A stretch of 64,000 nucleotides of DNA, taken from NCBI GenBank assembly GCA_963772955.1, contig CAVYZF010000019.1, positions 310,001 through 374,000 of the forward strand, read 5' to 3'. Made by a program: the position numbers and the translations under genes. This DNA comes from Gp6-AA40 sp963772955. Its GTDB lineage: Bacteria > Acidobacteriota > Vicinamibacteria > Vicinamibacterales > UBA2999. The notes under the pieces were generated by a model. That model ran no database searches. It was given only the letters and a program-made list of their open reading frames with translations, and had not been told where the DNA came from. Below are positions 42,601-50,312 of this stretch, piece by piece; within the stretch, counting starts at the first letter, position 1; every line of letters begins with the position of its first letter.

Positions 42601-44026
42601 AGCTTCCAAAGAACGCAACAAACCCCTTCCGCAAGTGCCAGAGATCGACCTTCGACGACACCTCGAACGGCGAGTGCATGCTGAGAAGCCCGACGCCTAC
42701 GTCCATCACGTCCATGTTCTGGCCCGCGAACCAGGCGGCAATCGTCGACCCGCCGTAACCGGCATCGTAGGAGTGCGTCTGCCAGCGGACTTTCTCCCGA
42801 TCGAACACGCCACGCATCTTCGCGAAGAACTCTGAGTTGGCTTCGCGGCCTGCCCCGTACTCTTTCACCACCAGCCCGGAGCCGAGCCGCGACGCGAGAA
42901 CAGGATTCAGCGGTTGCGGAAAGAGGGGATCCATCGCCGTGGTGCAGTCGGATACGAGCACGCTCGTCCGGGAGTACGTGCGCCGCAACGACAGCGCATT
43001 GAAGTCCTTCCCCTGCTGCGCCATCAGCATCTCGGATACGAGGGTGCCGAACCACTCGGAGTTGACGCCGGTGTTCCAGGAATTGACCTCTTCGTTGTTC
43101 ACCGCATACGCCACTGAGGTGTAGCGCGGTGTCTTGACGTCGGCGATCGCCCGCAGGCTCACGTAGCCGGTCACTCGATCGTCCTGGCCGTACGCGCCAA
43201 GCAACGCGCGGTCGAGCCCGACGTCGCGGGGCATCGTCGCCGGAACGATCTGCACGTCAGCGGACAACAGATCCTTCGCGGTGATTCCGTACTTCTGATG
43301 CAGCATCGCCAGCACGCGCTCGGTCGCCGTCCGCTGTCCCGCGGCCGCGTCCGGCGGCAGCGACCCGATCAGCGGGTCGAGTTCTTCGGTGCGAATGACG
43401 TCCGGCTGCAGCCGGCCCCGGAAGTCACGATCGACGTGCGGCGCGAGATCGGTGATGAGCAGCACCGGATCGCCGGGCGCGTTTCCGATGTCGATCCACG
43501 CGGTCGTTCCATCCGCCTTGTCTACGCGACCGGTGATCGCGAGCGGCACGTTGACCCACTGGTAGTTCTTGATGCTGCCATGGACCTGCGTGTCGATGAG
43601 AACGGCTTGCTGACTTTCCCGGAACGGCTTCGTCTTGAACTCGATCCGCGGCGAGTCGATGTGCGTGTTGACGATGCGCAGGCCACTCTCGATGGGCTCG
43701 GTGCCAACGACGAAGAGGACGATCGTGCGATCGCGGTTGATGGCGTACCAGCGCGAGCCTGCCTTCAGATTCCCGGCGGCCGTGGCGGCATCCCACCTGC
43801 GGAATCCGTTGCTCTCGGCAAACTGCGTCGCGCTTCGGACGAACAGCATCTCGGACTTCGCCTGGCCGAGGAACGTCTTCACGTCCTCGGCGAACTTCTG
43901 TACCTGGTCCTGATCGGCGACTGTCAGTTCGGGCCACGCGTTGCCGAAGCCAACGTCCTGACCTTGTACGGCGACCGAGAGCACAAGGCACAGCGACGCA
44001 ACCAACCCGCCAGTGACAGCCCTCAT
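42599..44026 (-). CDS. Secreted M18-family aspartyl aminopeptidase
   Basis: 475 aa from ATG 44026, which begins a signal peptide (MRAVTGGLVASLCLVLSVAVQGQ); this is unusual since typical M18 enzymes are cytosolic. Metal-binding and structural blocks: IVNTHIDSPRIEFKTKPF (His/Asp), DLLSADVQIVPA, LDRALLGAYGQDDRVTGYVSLRAI (bridging Asp), NNEEVNSWNTGVNSEWFG (Glu-Glu) and a late DCTTAMDPLFPQPLNPVLASRLGSGLVVKEYG. It would remove N-terminal acidic or other residues from peptides in the periplasm. It overlaps none of its neighbours but is 12 bp from the M61 gene upstream, so they are probably co-transcribed. Confidence 0.88.
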   Translation of the reverse strand: MRAVTGGLVASLCLVLSVAVQGQDVGFGNAWPELTVADQDQVQKFAEDVKTFLGQAKSEMLFVRSATQFAESNGFRRWDAATAAGNLKAGSRWYAINRDRTIVLFVVGTEPIESGLRIVNTHIDSPRIEFKTKPFRESQQAVLIDTQVHGSIKNYQWVNVPLAITGRVDKADGTTAWIDIGNAPGDPVLLITDLAPHVDRDFRGRLQPDVIRTEELDPLIGSLPPDAAAGQRTATERVLAMLHQKYGITAKDLLSADVQIVPATMPRDVGLDRALLGAYGQDDRVTGYVSLRAIADVKTPRYTSVAYAVNNEEVNSWNTGVNSEWFGTLVSEMLMAQQGKDFNALSLRRTYSRTSVLVSDCTTAMDPLFPQPLNPVLASRLGSGLVVKEYGAGREANSEFFAKMRGVFDREKVRWQTHSYDAGYGGSTIAAWFAGQNMDVMDVGVGLLSMHSPFEVSSKVDLWHLRKGFVAFFGS

Positions 44027-44037
44027 CTCAACCTCAT

Positions 44038-45909
44038 TCAGAACGAGTTTCGTGCCGCGGAGCTCAACCACGCCTCGCGGAAGCGGCGCTGCGCCTCCGA
44101 GAGCGGCTGTCCTGACTCCTCGACCGGTGTGAGCGTCAGTCGCGGATCGTCAACCAGCTTCAACGCGGTCGACATGCGCGCGCCACGACGCTCGTAGACG
44201 ATCGGCAGTGGCTCACCCGGCTTGCGCGCGGTCACGAGTTTCTCGACCTCCGCCGCGCGTGTGACTTTCGTGCCGCCCACCGTCACCAGCACGTCGTCAC
44301 GCTCGAGACCGCCCTGGTAGGCCGGTGAGCCGTATGGCACGTCAGCGGTAATGCGAACGCCGGCCTGCGCGTCCTGCAGCGTGAGCTCTCCGGCAAACGC
44401 GCGACTGGTATTGGCTTTCACTACGATTCCAGCTCGCGCGAACAGGCGCGCGTAATCCGGCGCCTCGTGCCCCTCGATGTAGCGTGCGAAAAAGTCCCGG
44501 GCAAACTCCGGATCACCAGCGACGGTTCCGAGGACGGACTTCACCTCCTCGAGGGTGTACGGCGTGTCCACGTAACCGGGCACGTTGATGCCAGGACGGC
44601 CGAAGCGACTCCAGAGCGCGCGCATGAAGTCGTCGAGCGTGACCTTGCCGTCCGAGCGATCGCGCAGCGAGAGGTCGAGGCCAACACCCAGTGCCGTGCC
44701 CCACGTGTAGTAGGAGATGTACGTGTTCGCGAAGTTCGTCTGATCGATCCACGTCGCAGCGTCGACGAACGGCGCGAGACGGCTCATGTCGACCGCCGAC
44801 CGAATCTGTCGAGCCGGGCTCGTCGTGACTTTTTCGATCGCCTCGTCCATCGCTCTCAGGAACGAGCGCAGGTTCATCAGCCCGGCGCGCCGCAGCATCA
44901 GGGGACCGTAATAGCTGGTGAAGCCTTCAGCGAGCCACAGCTCGCCCGACATGTTTGCTTCTTCGAAATTGAACGGCTCGAGCGACTTCGGCCGGATGCG
45001 CTCGACGTTCCAGGCGTGGAAGAACTCGTGCGCGACGGTGTCGATCAGATCGAGCTTGTCCGCCTGGATGGATGTCGCTGACGTGAGGACCGTGCTGTTG
45101 CGATGCTCCATGCCATCGCCGTGCGCCCAGGGCAGGTAGTCGGCGATGAACGTGTAGGTGTTGCCTTCGAACGGCGGATACTCGCCAAAGACGTGCCGTG
45201 CCTCGCGTACGATCGCTTCGACGTCCCGAACGAGACCGTCGACATCGGCGTCTGTACCGGTGTGATGCACCGCGACACGGAAGACCGGCGTCCGGCGATC
45301 GTCCGGTACGGTGAACGACCGCAGCGTGAACGCGCCGAACTCCGACGGACTGTCCATCAGGTACTGCAGGTTCGGTGCGGTGAACGACAGCGGGTCGGTG
45401 CCCGGCGAGAGCTGCGTCGCTACCCGCCAGGACGTGCCGGTTGGGCGCTCGAAGCGAACGGTCATCGGTCGCCGCTCGAGGCCGCGCGCCCACATGATCG
45501 CGGCCGGCATGTTGATGTGTGCGTGCGAGGAATCGACCGCGAGGTACGTGCCGTCGAGGCGATCGCCGAAGACCTTGTAATTCACTCGCACGGTCCCGGA
45601 ATGCCCGGTGACATCCCATTCATGCGGATTGGGACGCATCACGACCAGTTCTTTCCCTGCTTCATCGGTGATGCGGACGTCGAAGACGTTCTTTGCAAAC
45701 TCGTGGAGCGCGTAGCGCCCCGGTGACGAGCGGCTCATTCGCAGTTCGAGCGGACCGGCCGGAACGGTCGTGAACGTCGCCTCGACCTGCATCAGATGGT
45801 GAGCGGCTTCCGGGAAGGAGAGACGATACGCAACCGGCGTCTGCGCGAAGGCGCCTGGCTGGAAGAAGAGGACCAGCAGGAACGCAACAACGGTGTGCCG
45901 GCGAGCCAT
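44038..45909 (-). CDS. Secreted M61 glycyl-aminopeptidase-like protease with PDZ domain
   Basis: 623 aa from ATG 45909, first residue of the signal peptide MARRHTVVAFLLVLFFQPGAFAQ; the frame upstream is not coding. M61 N-domain YRLSFPEAAHHLMQVEATF; zinc site HEFFHAWNVERIRP at about residue 293; third ligand in AEGFTSYYGPLMLRRAG. C-terminal PDZ: VRITADVPYGSPAYQGGLERDDVLVTVGGTKVTRAAEVEKL. Together with the M18 gene 12 bp downstream it looks like a periplasmic peptide-degrading pair. Its promoter region was the landing zone of the IS at 45946, whose left end is only ~37 bp upstream of the start codon. Confidence 0.92.
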   Translation of the reverse strand: MARRHTVVAFLLVLFFQPGAFAQTPVAYRLSFPEAAHHLMQVEATFTTVPAGPLELRMSRSSPGRYALHEFAKNVFDVRITDEAGKELVVMRPNPHEWDVTGHSGTVRVNYKVFGDRLDGTYLAVDSSHAHINMPAAIMWARGLERRPMTVRFERPTGTSWRVATQLSPGTDPLSFTAPNLQYLMDSPSEFGAFTLRSFTVPDDRRTPVFRVAVHHTGTDADVDGLVRDVEAIVREARHVFGEYPPFEGNTYTFIADYLPWAHGDGMEHRNSTVLTSATSIQADKLDLIDTVAHEFFHAWNVERIRPKSLEPFNFEEANMSGELWLAEGFTSYYGPLMLRRAGLMNLRSFLRAMDEAIEKVTTSPARQIRSAVDMSRLAPFVDAATWIDQTNFANTYISYYTWGTALGVGLDLSLRDRSDGKVTLDDFMRALWSRFGRPGINVPGYVDTPYTLEEVKSVLGTVAGDPEFARDFFARYIEGHEAPDYARLFARAGIVVKANTSRAFAGELTLQDAQAGVRITADVPYGSPAYQGGLERDDVLVTVGGTKVTRAAEVEKLVTARKPGEPLPIVYERRGARMSTALKLVDDPRLTLTPVEESGQPLSEAQRRFREAWLSSAARNSF

Positions 45910-45930
45910 GGGCGATGCTAGCACTGCCGT

Positions 45931-45945
45931 GGCTCCGGACTCTAG
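45931..45945. repeat. Left part of a heptad tract interrupted by the IS
   Basis: GGCTCCG (45931) and GACTCTA (45938) continue, after removal of the IS and one CTAG, as GGCTCCG, GGCTCTC and GGCAGTG at 47454-47474, keeping a perfect 7-bp register. Confidence 0.7.
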
Positions 45946-47450
45946 GAGCGTGTCCGAGTAATCGTCTCTGACATGACCATTCTCACGCTGCGCGCCGCGC
46001 GAGGGTTGTACTACACTGCGGGCGATGGCCAAGACCTATCGCCCGTATGTGCCCGAGCAGGATCTGCTGCTGCCGCCGAGCCTGCGGGACTGGTTGCCGG
46101 AGGATCACCTGGCGTTCTTCGTGAGCGACCTGATCGATCAATTGGATCTGTCGGCGATCACGACGGTGTACGAAGACGAGGAACGCGGCTACCCGCCGTA
46201 TCACCCGGTCATGCTGACGAAGGTGTTGGTGTACGCCTACTGCGTCGGCGTCTTTTCGTCGCGGAAGATCCAGCGGCGGCTGGTCGAAGACGTGGCGTTC
46301 CGCGTGCTGGCGGCCGGCAACGCCCCGGACTTTCGGACGATCGCCGATTTTCGCAAGACGCACCTGACCGCCTTGCACGGCTTCTTCGAGCAGGTGCTGC
46401 GATCTGGCGCGCGAACTGGGCGCGCCGCGGGTCGGCCGCGTGGCGCTCGACGGCAGCAAGATCAAGGCGAACGCGTCGAAGCACAAGGCGATGAGTTACG
46501 GACGGATGCGCGAGAAGCAACGGCAGCTGCGCGACGAAGTGAAGCAGCTGCTCGCCCAGGCGGAGGCGGCGGACGCGGCCGAGGACGCGGAGTACGGCCC
46601 CGATCGACGCGGCGACGAGCTGCCGGCGGAACTGCAACGGCGCGAGAGTCGGTTGAAACGGATTCGCGAAGCCAAACGGGCGCTGGAGGCCCGCGCGAAG
46701 GACGAGGCCGCCGCCGCGGGCAAGCCCGCCGAGTCGGCGAAGCCGGATCCGAAGGCGCAATACAACTTCACGGATCCCGAGTCGCGGATCATGAAGGGCC
46801 CCGACGGATTCGTCCAGGCCTACAACGTGCAGGTCGCGGTCGACGAGCTGCAACTGATCGTCGGCCAGGCCGTGACGCAGGAGACGAACGACAAGAAGCA
46901 GCTGATGCCGATGATCACCACCATCGAGCAGCAGTCGGGCGACACGCCCTCGCAGCTGCTCGCCGACGCGGGCTATTGCTCGGACGCGAACTTGACCGCG
47001 ATCGCCGACACGACGATCGACGCGTACATCTCGACGCGGAAGCAGAAACATGGCGAGCGGCCGGGGCCCTGTCCGCGCGGCCCGCTGCCGAAGACCGCGA
47101 CGATCGTCGACCGGATGTCCCGCAAGCTGCACACGAAGGCCGGCGCGGCGGTCTATGCCGCGCGCAAAGGGATCGTCGAACCGGTGATCGGCCAGATCAA
47201 GCAGGCGCGCGGCTTCCGGCAATTCTTGTTGCGGGGATTCGAGAAGGTGCAAGGCGAATGGTCGCTGGTGTGCACGACGCACAACATTCTCAAGCTGTAT
47301 CGCCTCTGCGTCTGATGGCGAGCCTGGAACCGTCGTCGAGCTCGGGCACGCGCTGGACGCCGACGCGGCCATCGCCGAGAGCGGCGACCGACATTGTGGG
47401 CGCGCAGCACGAGGTAATGTGACTATCACGGCGATTACTCGGACGGACTC
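45946..47450 (+). mobile_element. IS1182-like insertion sequence with CTAG target duplication
   Basis: 1505 bp. Terminal inverted repeats: left GAGCGTGTCCGAGTAATCG, right (reverse complement) GAGTCCGTCCGAGTAATCG, differing at three of 19 positions. CTAG occurs immediately outside both ends (45942-45945 and 47451-47454), a 4-bp direct repeat. A single transposase gene fills the element but is frameshifted. The family assignment rests on the transposase; TSD of exactly 4 bp is my reading of the flanks. Confidence 0.88.
46025..47315 (+). pseudogene. IS1182-family transposase, frameshifted
   Basis: The first frame (46025 to ~46403) encodes MAKTYRPYVPEQDLLLPPSLRDWLPEDHL and DFRTIADFRKTHLTALHGFFEQVLR, the DUF772-type N-domain. 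Continuity then requires a shift to the frame that reads LARELGAPRVGRVALDGSKIKANASK and runs to 47315. One extra base near 46403 (CTGCGATCTGG) explains it. The DDE residues are all present after the shift: D in ALDGSKIKA, D in LLADAGYCSDAN, E in IVEPVIGQIKQARG. There is no A6G-type slippery site, so this is probably an inactive copy or a sequencing error rather than programmed frameshifting. Confidence 0.88.
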
Positions 47451-47453
47451 CTA

Positions 47454-47474
47454 GGCTCCGGGCTCTCGGCAGTG
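47454..47474. repeat. Right part of the IS-interrupted heptad tract
   Basis: GGCTCCG (47454), GGCTCTC (47461) and GGCAGTG (47468). See the left part at 45931-45945. Confidence 0.7.
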
Positions 47475-47506
47475 GTTCGATTTCGAGTGGTACATTGCCG
47501 CTTCTC

Positions 47507-48082
47507 ATGCTGCTGGCTCTCGATGTCGCGATCCTTCCTCCACCCCCAGTGTCGAATCGCGCAATCGAATTGAGCGCAGCGCTTCCCGCGGCCGACTCCC
47601 GCGGCCTTCGCTTGGATGACGATCGTCTGCCGCATATCACGCTCACGCAGCAGTTCGTTCAGGAGCAGGACATCGATGACGTGCTCGCGAAGATAGAGTC
47701 AACCATTACGAACTACGACACACTGCATCTGAACGTAACCGGGCCTGGGCGAGCTCAGCACTCCGTCTGGATGGCGATTGCGGCGGCACCCGATCTCGTA
47801 GAGCTTCATCGAGAATTGATGGACGCGTTGCGCCACTTCGAGCGGCCTGACGGAACGAGCGCCGCGTTCGTTGATGGCGATGCTCGCTCCGGAGATGTCG
47901 CCTGGGTCGCTGGGTTTCGCCGCACGTCGAGCTACGCGGCCTTCCGGCCGCACATCACGCTGGGACACTCATCGACGTTGCCCGCGATCGAGCCGCTGGC
48001 GTTCGACGCTTCAACGATCGCAGCGTGTCACCTCGGAAGGTTCTGTACTTGTCGTCGCGTGTTGCGGCGTTGGGAACTATGA
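47507..48082 (+). CDS. thpR: 2'-5' RNA ligase-like 2H phosphoesterase (ThpR type)
   Basis: 191 aa from ATG 47507 (a TTG at 47495 is also in frame). Two HxT/S motifs define the 2H fold: PHITLTQQF near residue 43 and PHITLGHS near residue 150, with conserved flanking beta strands. Bacterial ThpR opens 2',3'-cyclic phosphates on RNA ends; physiological role is unsettled. The 3' end overlaps the convergent ferrochelatase gene by 6 bp. The IS lies just upstream, so its native promoter may have been displaced. Confidence 0.87.
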   Translation: MLLALDVAILPPPPVSNRAIELSAALPAADSRGLRLDDDRLPHITLTQQFVQEQDIDDVLAKIESTITNYDTLHLNVTGPGRAQHSVWMAIAAAPDLVELHRELMDALRHFERPDGTSAAFVDGDARSGDVAWVAGFRRTSSYAAFRPHITLGHSSTLPAIEPLAFDASTIAACHLGRFCTCRRVLRRWEL

Positions 48083-49111
48083 ACTCGTGCGATCCCGGGG
48101 CCCGGATCCCGGATCCCGGAGCCCGGATCCCGGAGCCCGGATCCCGGAAGCCGCAATCGGCAACGGCCGCCCGTGCTCGTACTTCGCAATCGTATGAAGG
48201 ACCACGTCCGCCATCATGTCGAGGAACAACGGATCATCGTTGACGGCTTCGGCTCGCGCCATCGCCAGTCCGATCTCGCGGCTCACATCCGCCGCTTCGC
48301 GATCGAGGTCGTACAACACCTCGATGTGGTCACACACGAATCCGATTGGACAGACGACGGCCGCCTCGAGGCCCGCCGCGCGTTCTCGTCGAAGGTAGTC
48401 ACAGACATCCGGCTCGAGCCATGGATCGCCCGGCCTGCCGCTTCGACTCTGAAAGACAACCGTCCACTCGCGGATGCCTGCCTTCTCCGCCACGAGTCGC
48501 GCGGACTCCCGCAGTTGCGCTTCATACCTCGATGCCGCCGCCATCGGCGCCGGGATGCTGTGAGCCGTGCACACCAGTCGCGCCGATGCGCGCAGATGTT
48601 CTGGCACCTTCGCGAGCGCCTCGCCCACATGCGCTGCGTTGGCCGCTATGAACAACGGGTGATCGAACCAGCTCCCGACGAACGTCACCTCGACATCGTC
48701 GCCATCGCGACGCAACTCGGCACGCGCGGCTGCGACGTTCTCCCGATACTGCTGACAACTCGAATAGGAGTGCTGCGCGGCCGCGATGAAACCGACGGCC
48801 CGGCGCAGACCGGCTGCGCGCAGATCGCGCAGCGTGTCTGGAAGCAGTGGATGCCAGTTGCGCATCCCGACGTAGACAGGAAGCGGATGACCCTGCGCCG
48901 CGAGCCGATCCTGCAGACCTGCAGCCTGCTGACGCGTGATCTTCGTGATGGGCGACACGCCCCCGAAGAGCTCGTAGTGGCGAGCGACCTCCTCGACGCG
49001 CTCAGGACTGACGCGCCGGCCGCGCAGGACGTTCGCGAGAAACGGGCGGATGTCGCCGAGCCCCTGGGGTCCGCCGAACGACACGACGAGAACGGAGTCG
49101 AAAGTAGTCAA
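48077..49111 (-). CDS. hemH: Ferrochelatase (coproporphyrin-type CpfC/HemH)
   Basis: 344 aa. VVSFGGPQGLGDIRPFLANVLRGR at the N-terminus, LVCTAHSIP with the catalytic His, VVFQSRSGRPGDPWLEPDV and CPIGFVCDHIEVLYDLDREA with the Glu are the ferrochelatase core. The short-core layout and WLEPDV..YL motif resemble coproporphyrin III ferrochelatases of Gram-positives and related phyla more than HemH of proteobacteria (inference). The core should end near GRPLPIA; the last ~23 residues (SGIRAPGSGLRDPGSG...) are encoded by a nine-unit heptad repeat and are probably dispensable. Iron insertion is the last or next-to-last step of haem synthesis. Confidence 0.93.
   Translation of the reverse strand: MTTFDSVLVVSFGGPQGLGDIRPFLANVLRGRRVSPERVEEVARHYELFGGVSPITKITRQQAAGLQDRLAAQGHPLPVYVGMRNWHPLLPDTLRDLRAAGLRRAVGFIAAAQHSYSSCQQYRENVAAARAELRRDGDDVEVTFVGSWFDHPLFIAANAAHVGEALAKVPEHLRASARLVCTAHSIPAPMAAASRYEAQLRESARLVAEKAGIREWTVVFQSRSGRPGDPWLEPDVCDYLRRERAAGLEAAVVCPIGFVCDHIEVLYDLDREAADVSREIGLAMARAEAVNDDPLFLDMMADVVLHTIAKYEHGRPLPIAASGIRAPGSGLRDPGSGPRDRTSS
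48091..48153. repeat. Heptad repeat tract, 9 units (GATCCCG-type)
   Basis: Units start every 7 bp from 48091; seven are GATCCCG or GAGCCCG, the others GGGCCCG and GAAGCCG. The tract encodes the C-terminal tail of ferrochelatase on the minus strand and begins 9 bp after the convergent thpR stop. Confidence 0.95.
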
Positions 49112-49210
49112 CCGCCTTCAGCATAGCGCGGGGAGTCGCCCCGGTTTCATCACCCTAGTTCGTTCGCGCTATTGAGCCGCGTCGCCGACACTGCCATGAT
49201 CAGCGGCTCT

Positions 49211-49756
49211 GTGCCACATATCTCACTTCCAGAAGGTCTTCCCGGAATCACCAGTGGATTCGCGTTCCGGCCCGAGACGGCGAAGCCTATGCGCGAGCTC
49301 GCCGAGGTCCTCCTGCGCGGCGCCAATACGCTGACGAGCGCTGAGCGGGAGATGATCGCGACGCTCGTCTCGGATCGAAACGACTGCCACTTCTGTCAGG
49401 CCAGCCATCGTGCGGCCGCCGCTCATCATCTCGATGGGAACTACGCGATTGTCGACGCCGTGAAGCGGGACTTTCACAGCGCGCCGATCTCGCCGAAGCT
49501 GAGAGCACTGATGACCATCGCCGCGAACGTGCAGCAGAGCGGCCGGCAGGTCACCGCATCCGACGTCGAGCACGCGCGCGCCGCCGGCGCGAGCGATACG
49601 GAAATTCACGACGCTGTCCTGATCGCCGCCGCTTTCTGCATGTTCAACCGCTACGTCGACGGTCTGGCGACGTTCACGCCGCGCGACGAAGACAGCTACG
49701 ACCAGATGGGGCAACGCATGGCGAAGGAAGGCTATGCCACACATCGCACTTCCTGA
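49211..49756 (+). CDS. AhpD/carboxymuconolactone-decarboxylase-like peroxidase-related protein (copy A)
   Basis: 181 aa from GTG 49211, placed by alignment with copy B, whose first residues MPHIALPEG match this protein's (V)PHISLPEG; an ATG at 49196 would add five residues. The AhpD redox centre CHFCQASH (C-x2-C-x3-H) is at about residue 57. The adjacent RPETAKPMRELAEVLLRG...LTSAEREMIATLVSDRNDC is characteristic of the uncharacterised peroxidase-related subfamily. Probably reduces peroxides through a lipoyl- or thiol-linked donor (family inference). The 3' end overlaps copy B by 23 bp. Confidence 0.88.
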   Translation: MPHISLPEGLPGITSGFAFRPETAKPMRELAEVLLRGANTLTSAEREMIATLVSDRNDCHFCQASHRAAAAHHLDGNYAIVDAVKRDFHSAPISPKLRALMTIAANVQQSGRQVTASDVEHARAAGASDTEIHDAVLIAAAFCMFNRYVDGLATFTPRDEDSYDQMGQRMAKEGYATHRTS

Positions 49757-50288
49757 AGGGCTGCCCGGCATCCGTGGTCCGATGGCCTTTCGGCCCGAGA
49801 CGGCCAAACCGATCAACGAGCTCGTGGATGTCTTGCTGCGAGGGCCTCACACACTGTCGCCGGGCGAACGAGAGCTGATCGCCACCTTCGTTTCCGCGCA
49901 GAACGACTGCCGCTACTGCCAGACCATCCATGGCGCGATCGCCGCTCACCACCTGAAAGATGAAGACCTCGTCGTGAAAGTAACGGACGATCCGCAACAC
50001 GCCGCCATCTCGGACAAGCTCAAGGCGCTGCTGGTGATCGCAGGGAAGACCGCCGAGAGCGGTCCGTCGGTGACCGCCGGGGACATCGCTCGTGCGCGCG
50101 CACAAGGCGCCACTGACCTCGAGATTCACGACACGGTGCTCATCGCCGCGGTCTTCTGCATGTGCAATCGCTACGTCGACGGGCTCGCCACCTGGGCGCC
50201 CGAGGATCCCGACTTCTACCGCACGCGCGCGGCCCTCGTCGCGCAGAACGGCTACGCCGCCTCCACTCTTCAGACGACTTCTGAATGA
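49734..50288 (+). CDS. AhpD/carboxymuconolactone-decarboxylase-like protein (copy B)
   Basis: 184 aa from ATG 49734. Redox centre CRYCQTIH at the same place as in copy A, and the two proteins align end to end with moderate divergence, so this is an old tandem duplication. Copy B starts 23 bp inside copy A, which forces translational coupling and probably a heteromeric assembly. It lies 24 bp upstream of the MFS transporter start, so the three genes are likely one transcript. Confidence 0.88.
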   Translation: MPHIALPEGLPGIRGPMAFRPETAKPINELVDVLLRGPHTLSPGERELIATFVSAQNDCRYCQTIHGAIAAHHLKDEDLVVKVTDDPQHAAISDKLKALLVIAGKTAESGPSVTAGDIARARAQGATDLEIHDTVLIAAVFCMCNRYVDGLATWAPEDPDFYRTRAALVAQNGYAASTLQTTSE

Positions 50289-50312
50289 CACGTCACGCTC
50301 ATCGTCCCGGCT

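Noticed and set aside
41622..43055. 477-codon minus-strand frame
   Set aside because: Covers the FAD dehydrogenase gene and the M18 gene on the wrong strand/frame; no protein-like features.
46390..46410. Programmed frameshifting in the transposase
   Set aside because: No slippery heptamer or downstream pseudoknot is apparent, and IS1182 transposases are normally a single frame.
46209..47429. 406-codon minus-strand frame across the IS
   Set aside because: Shadow of the transposase; IS1182 elements carry one gene.
48091..48153. CRISPR array or multiple BamHI-like site array
   Set aside because: Unit is 7 bp with no spacers.
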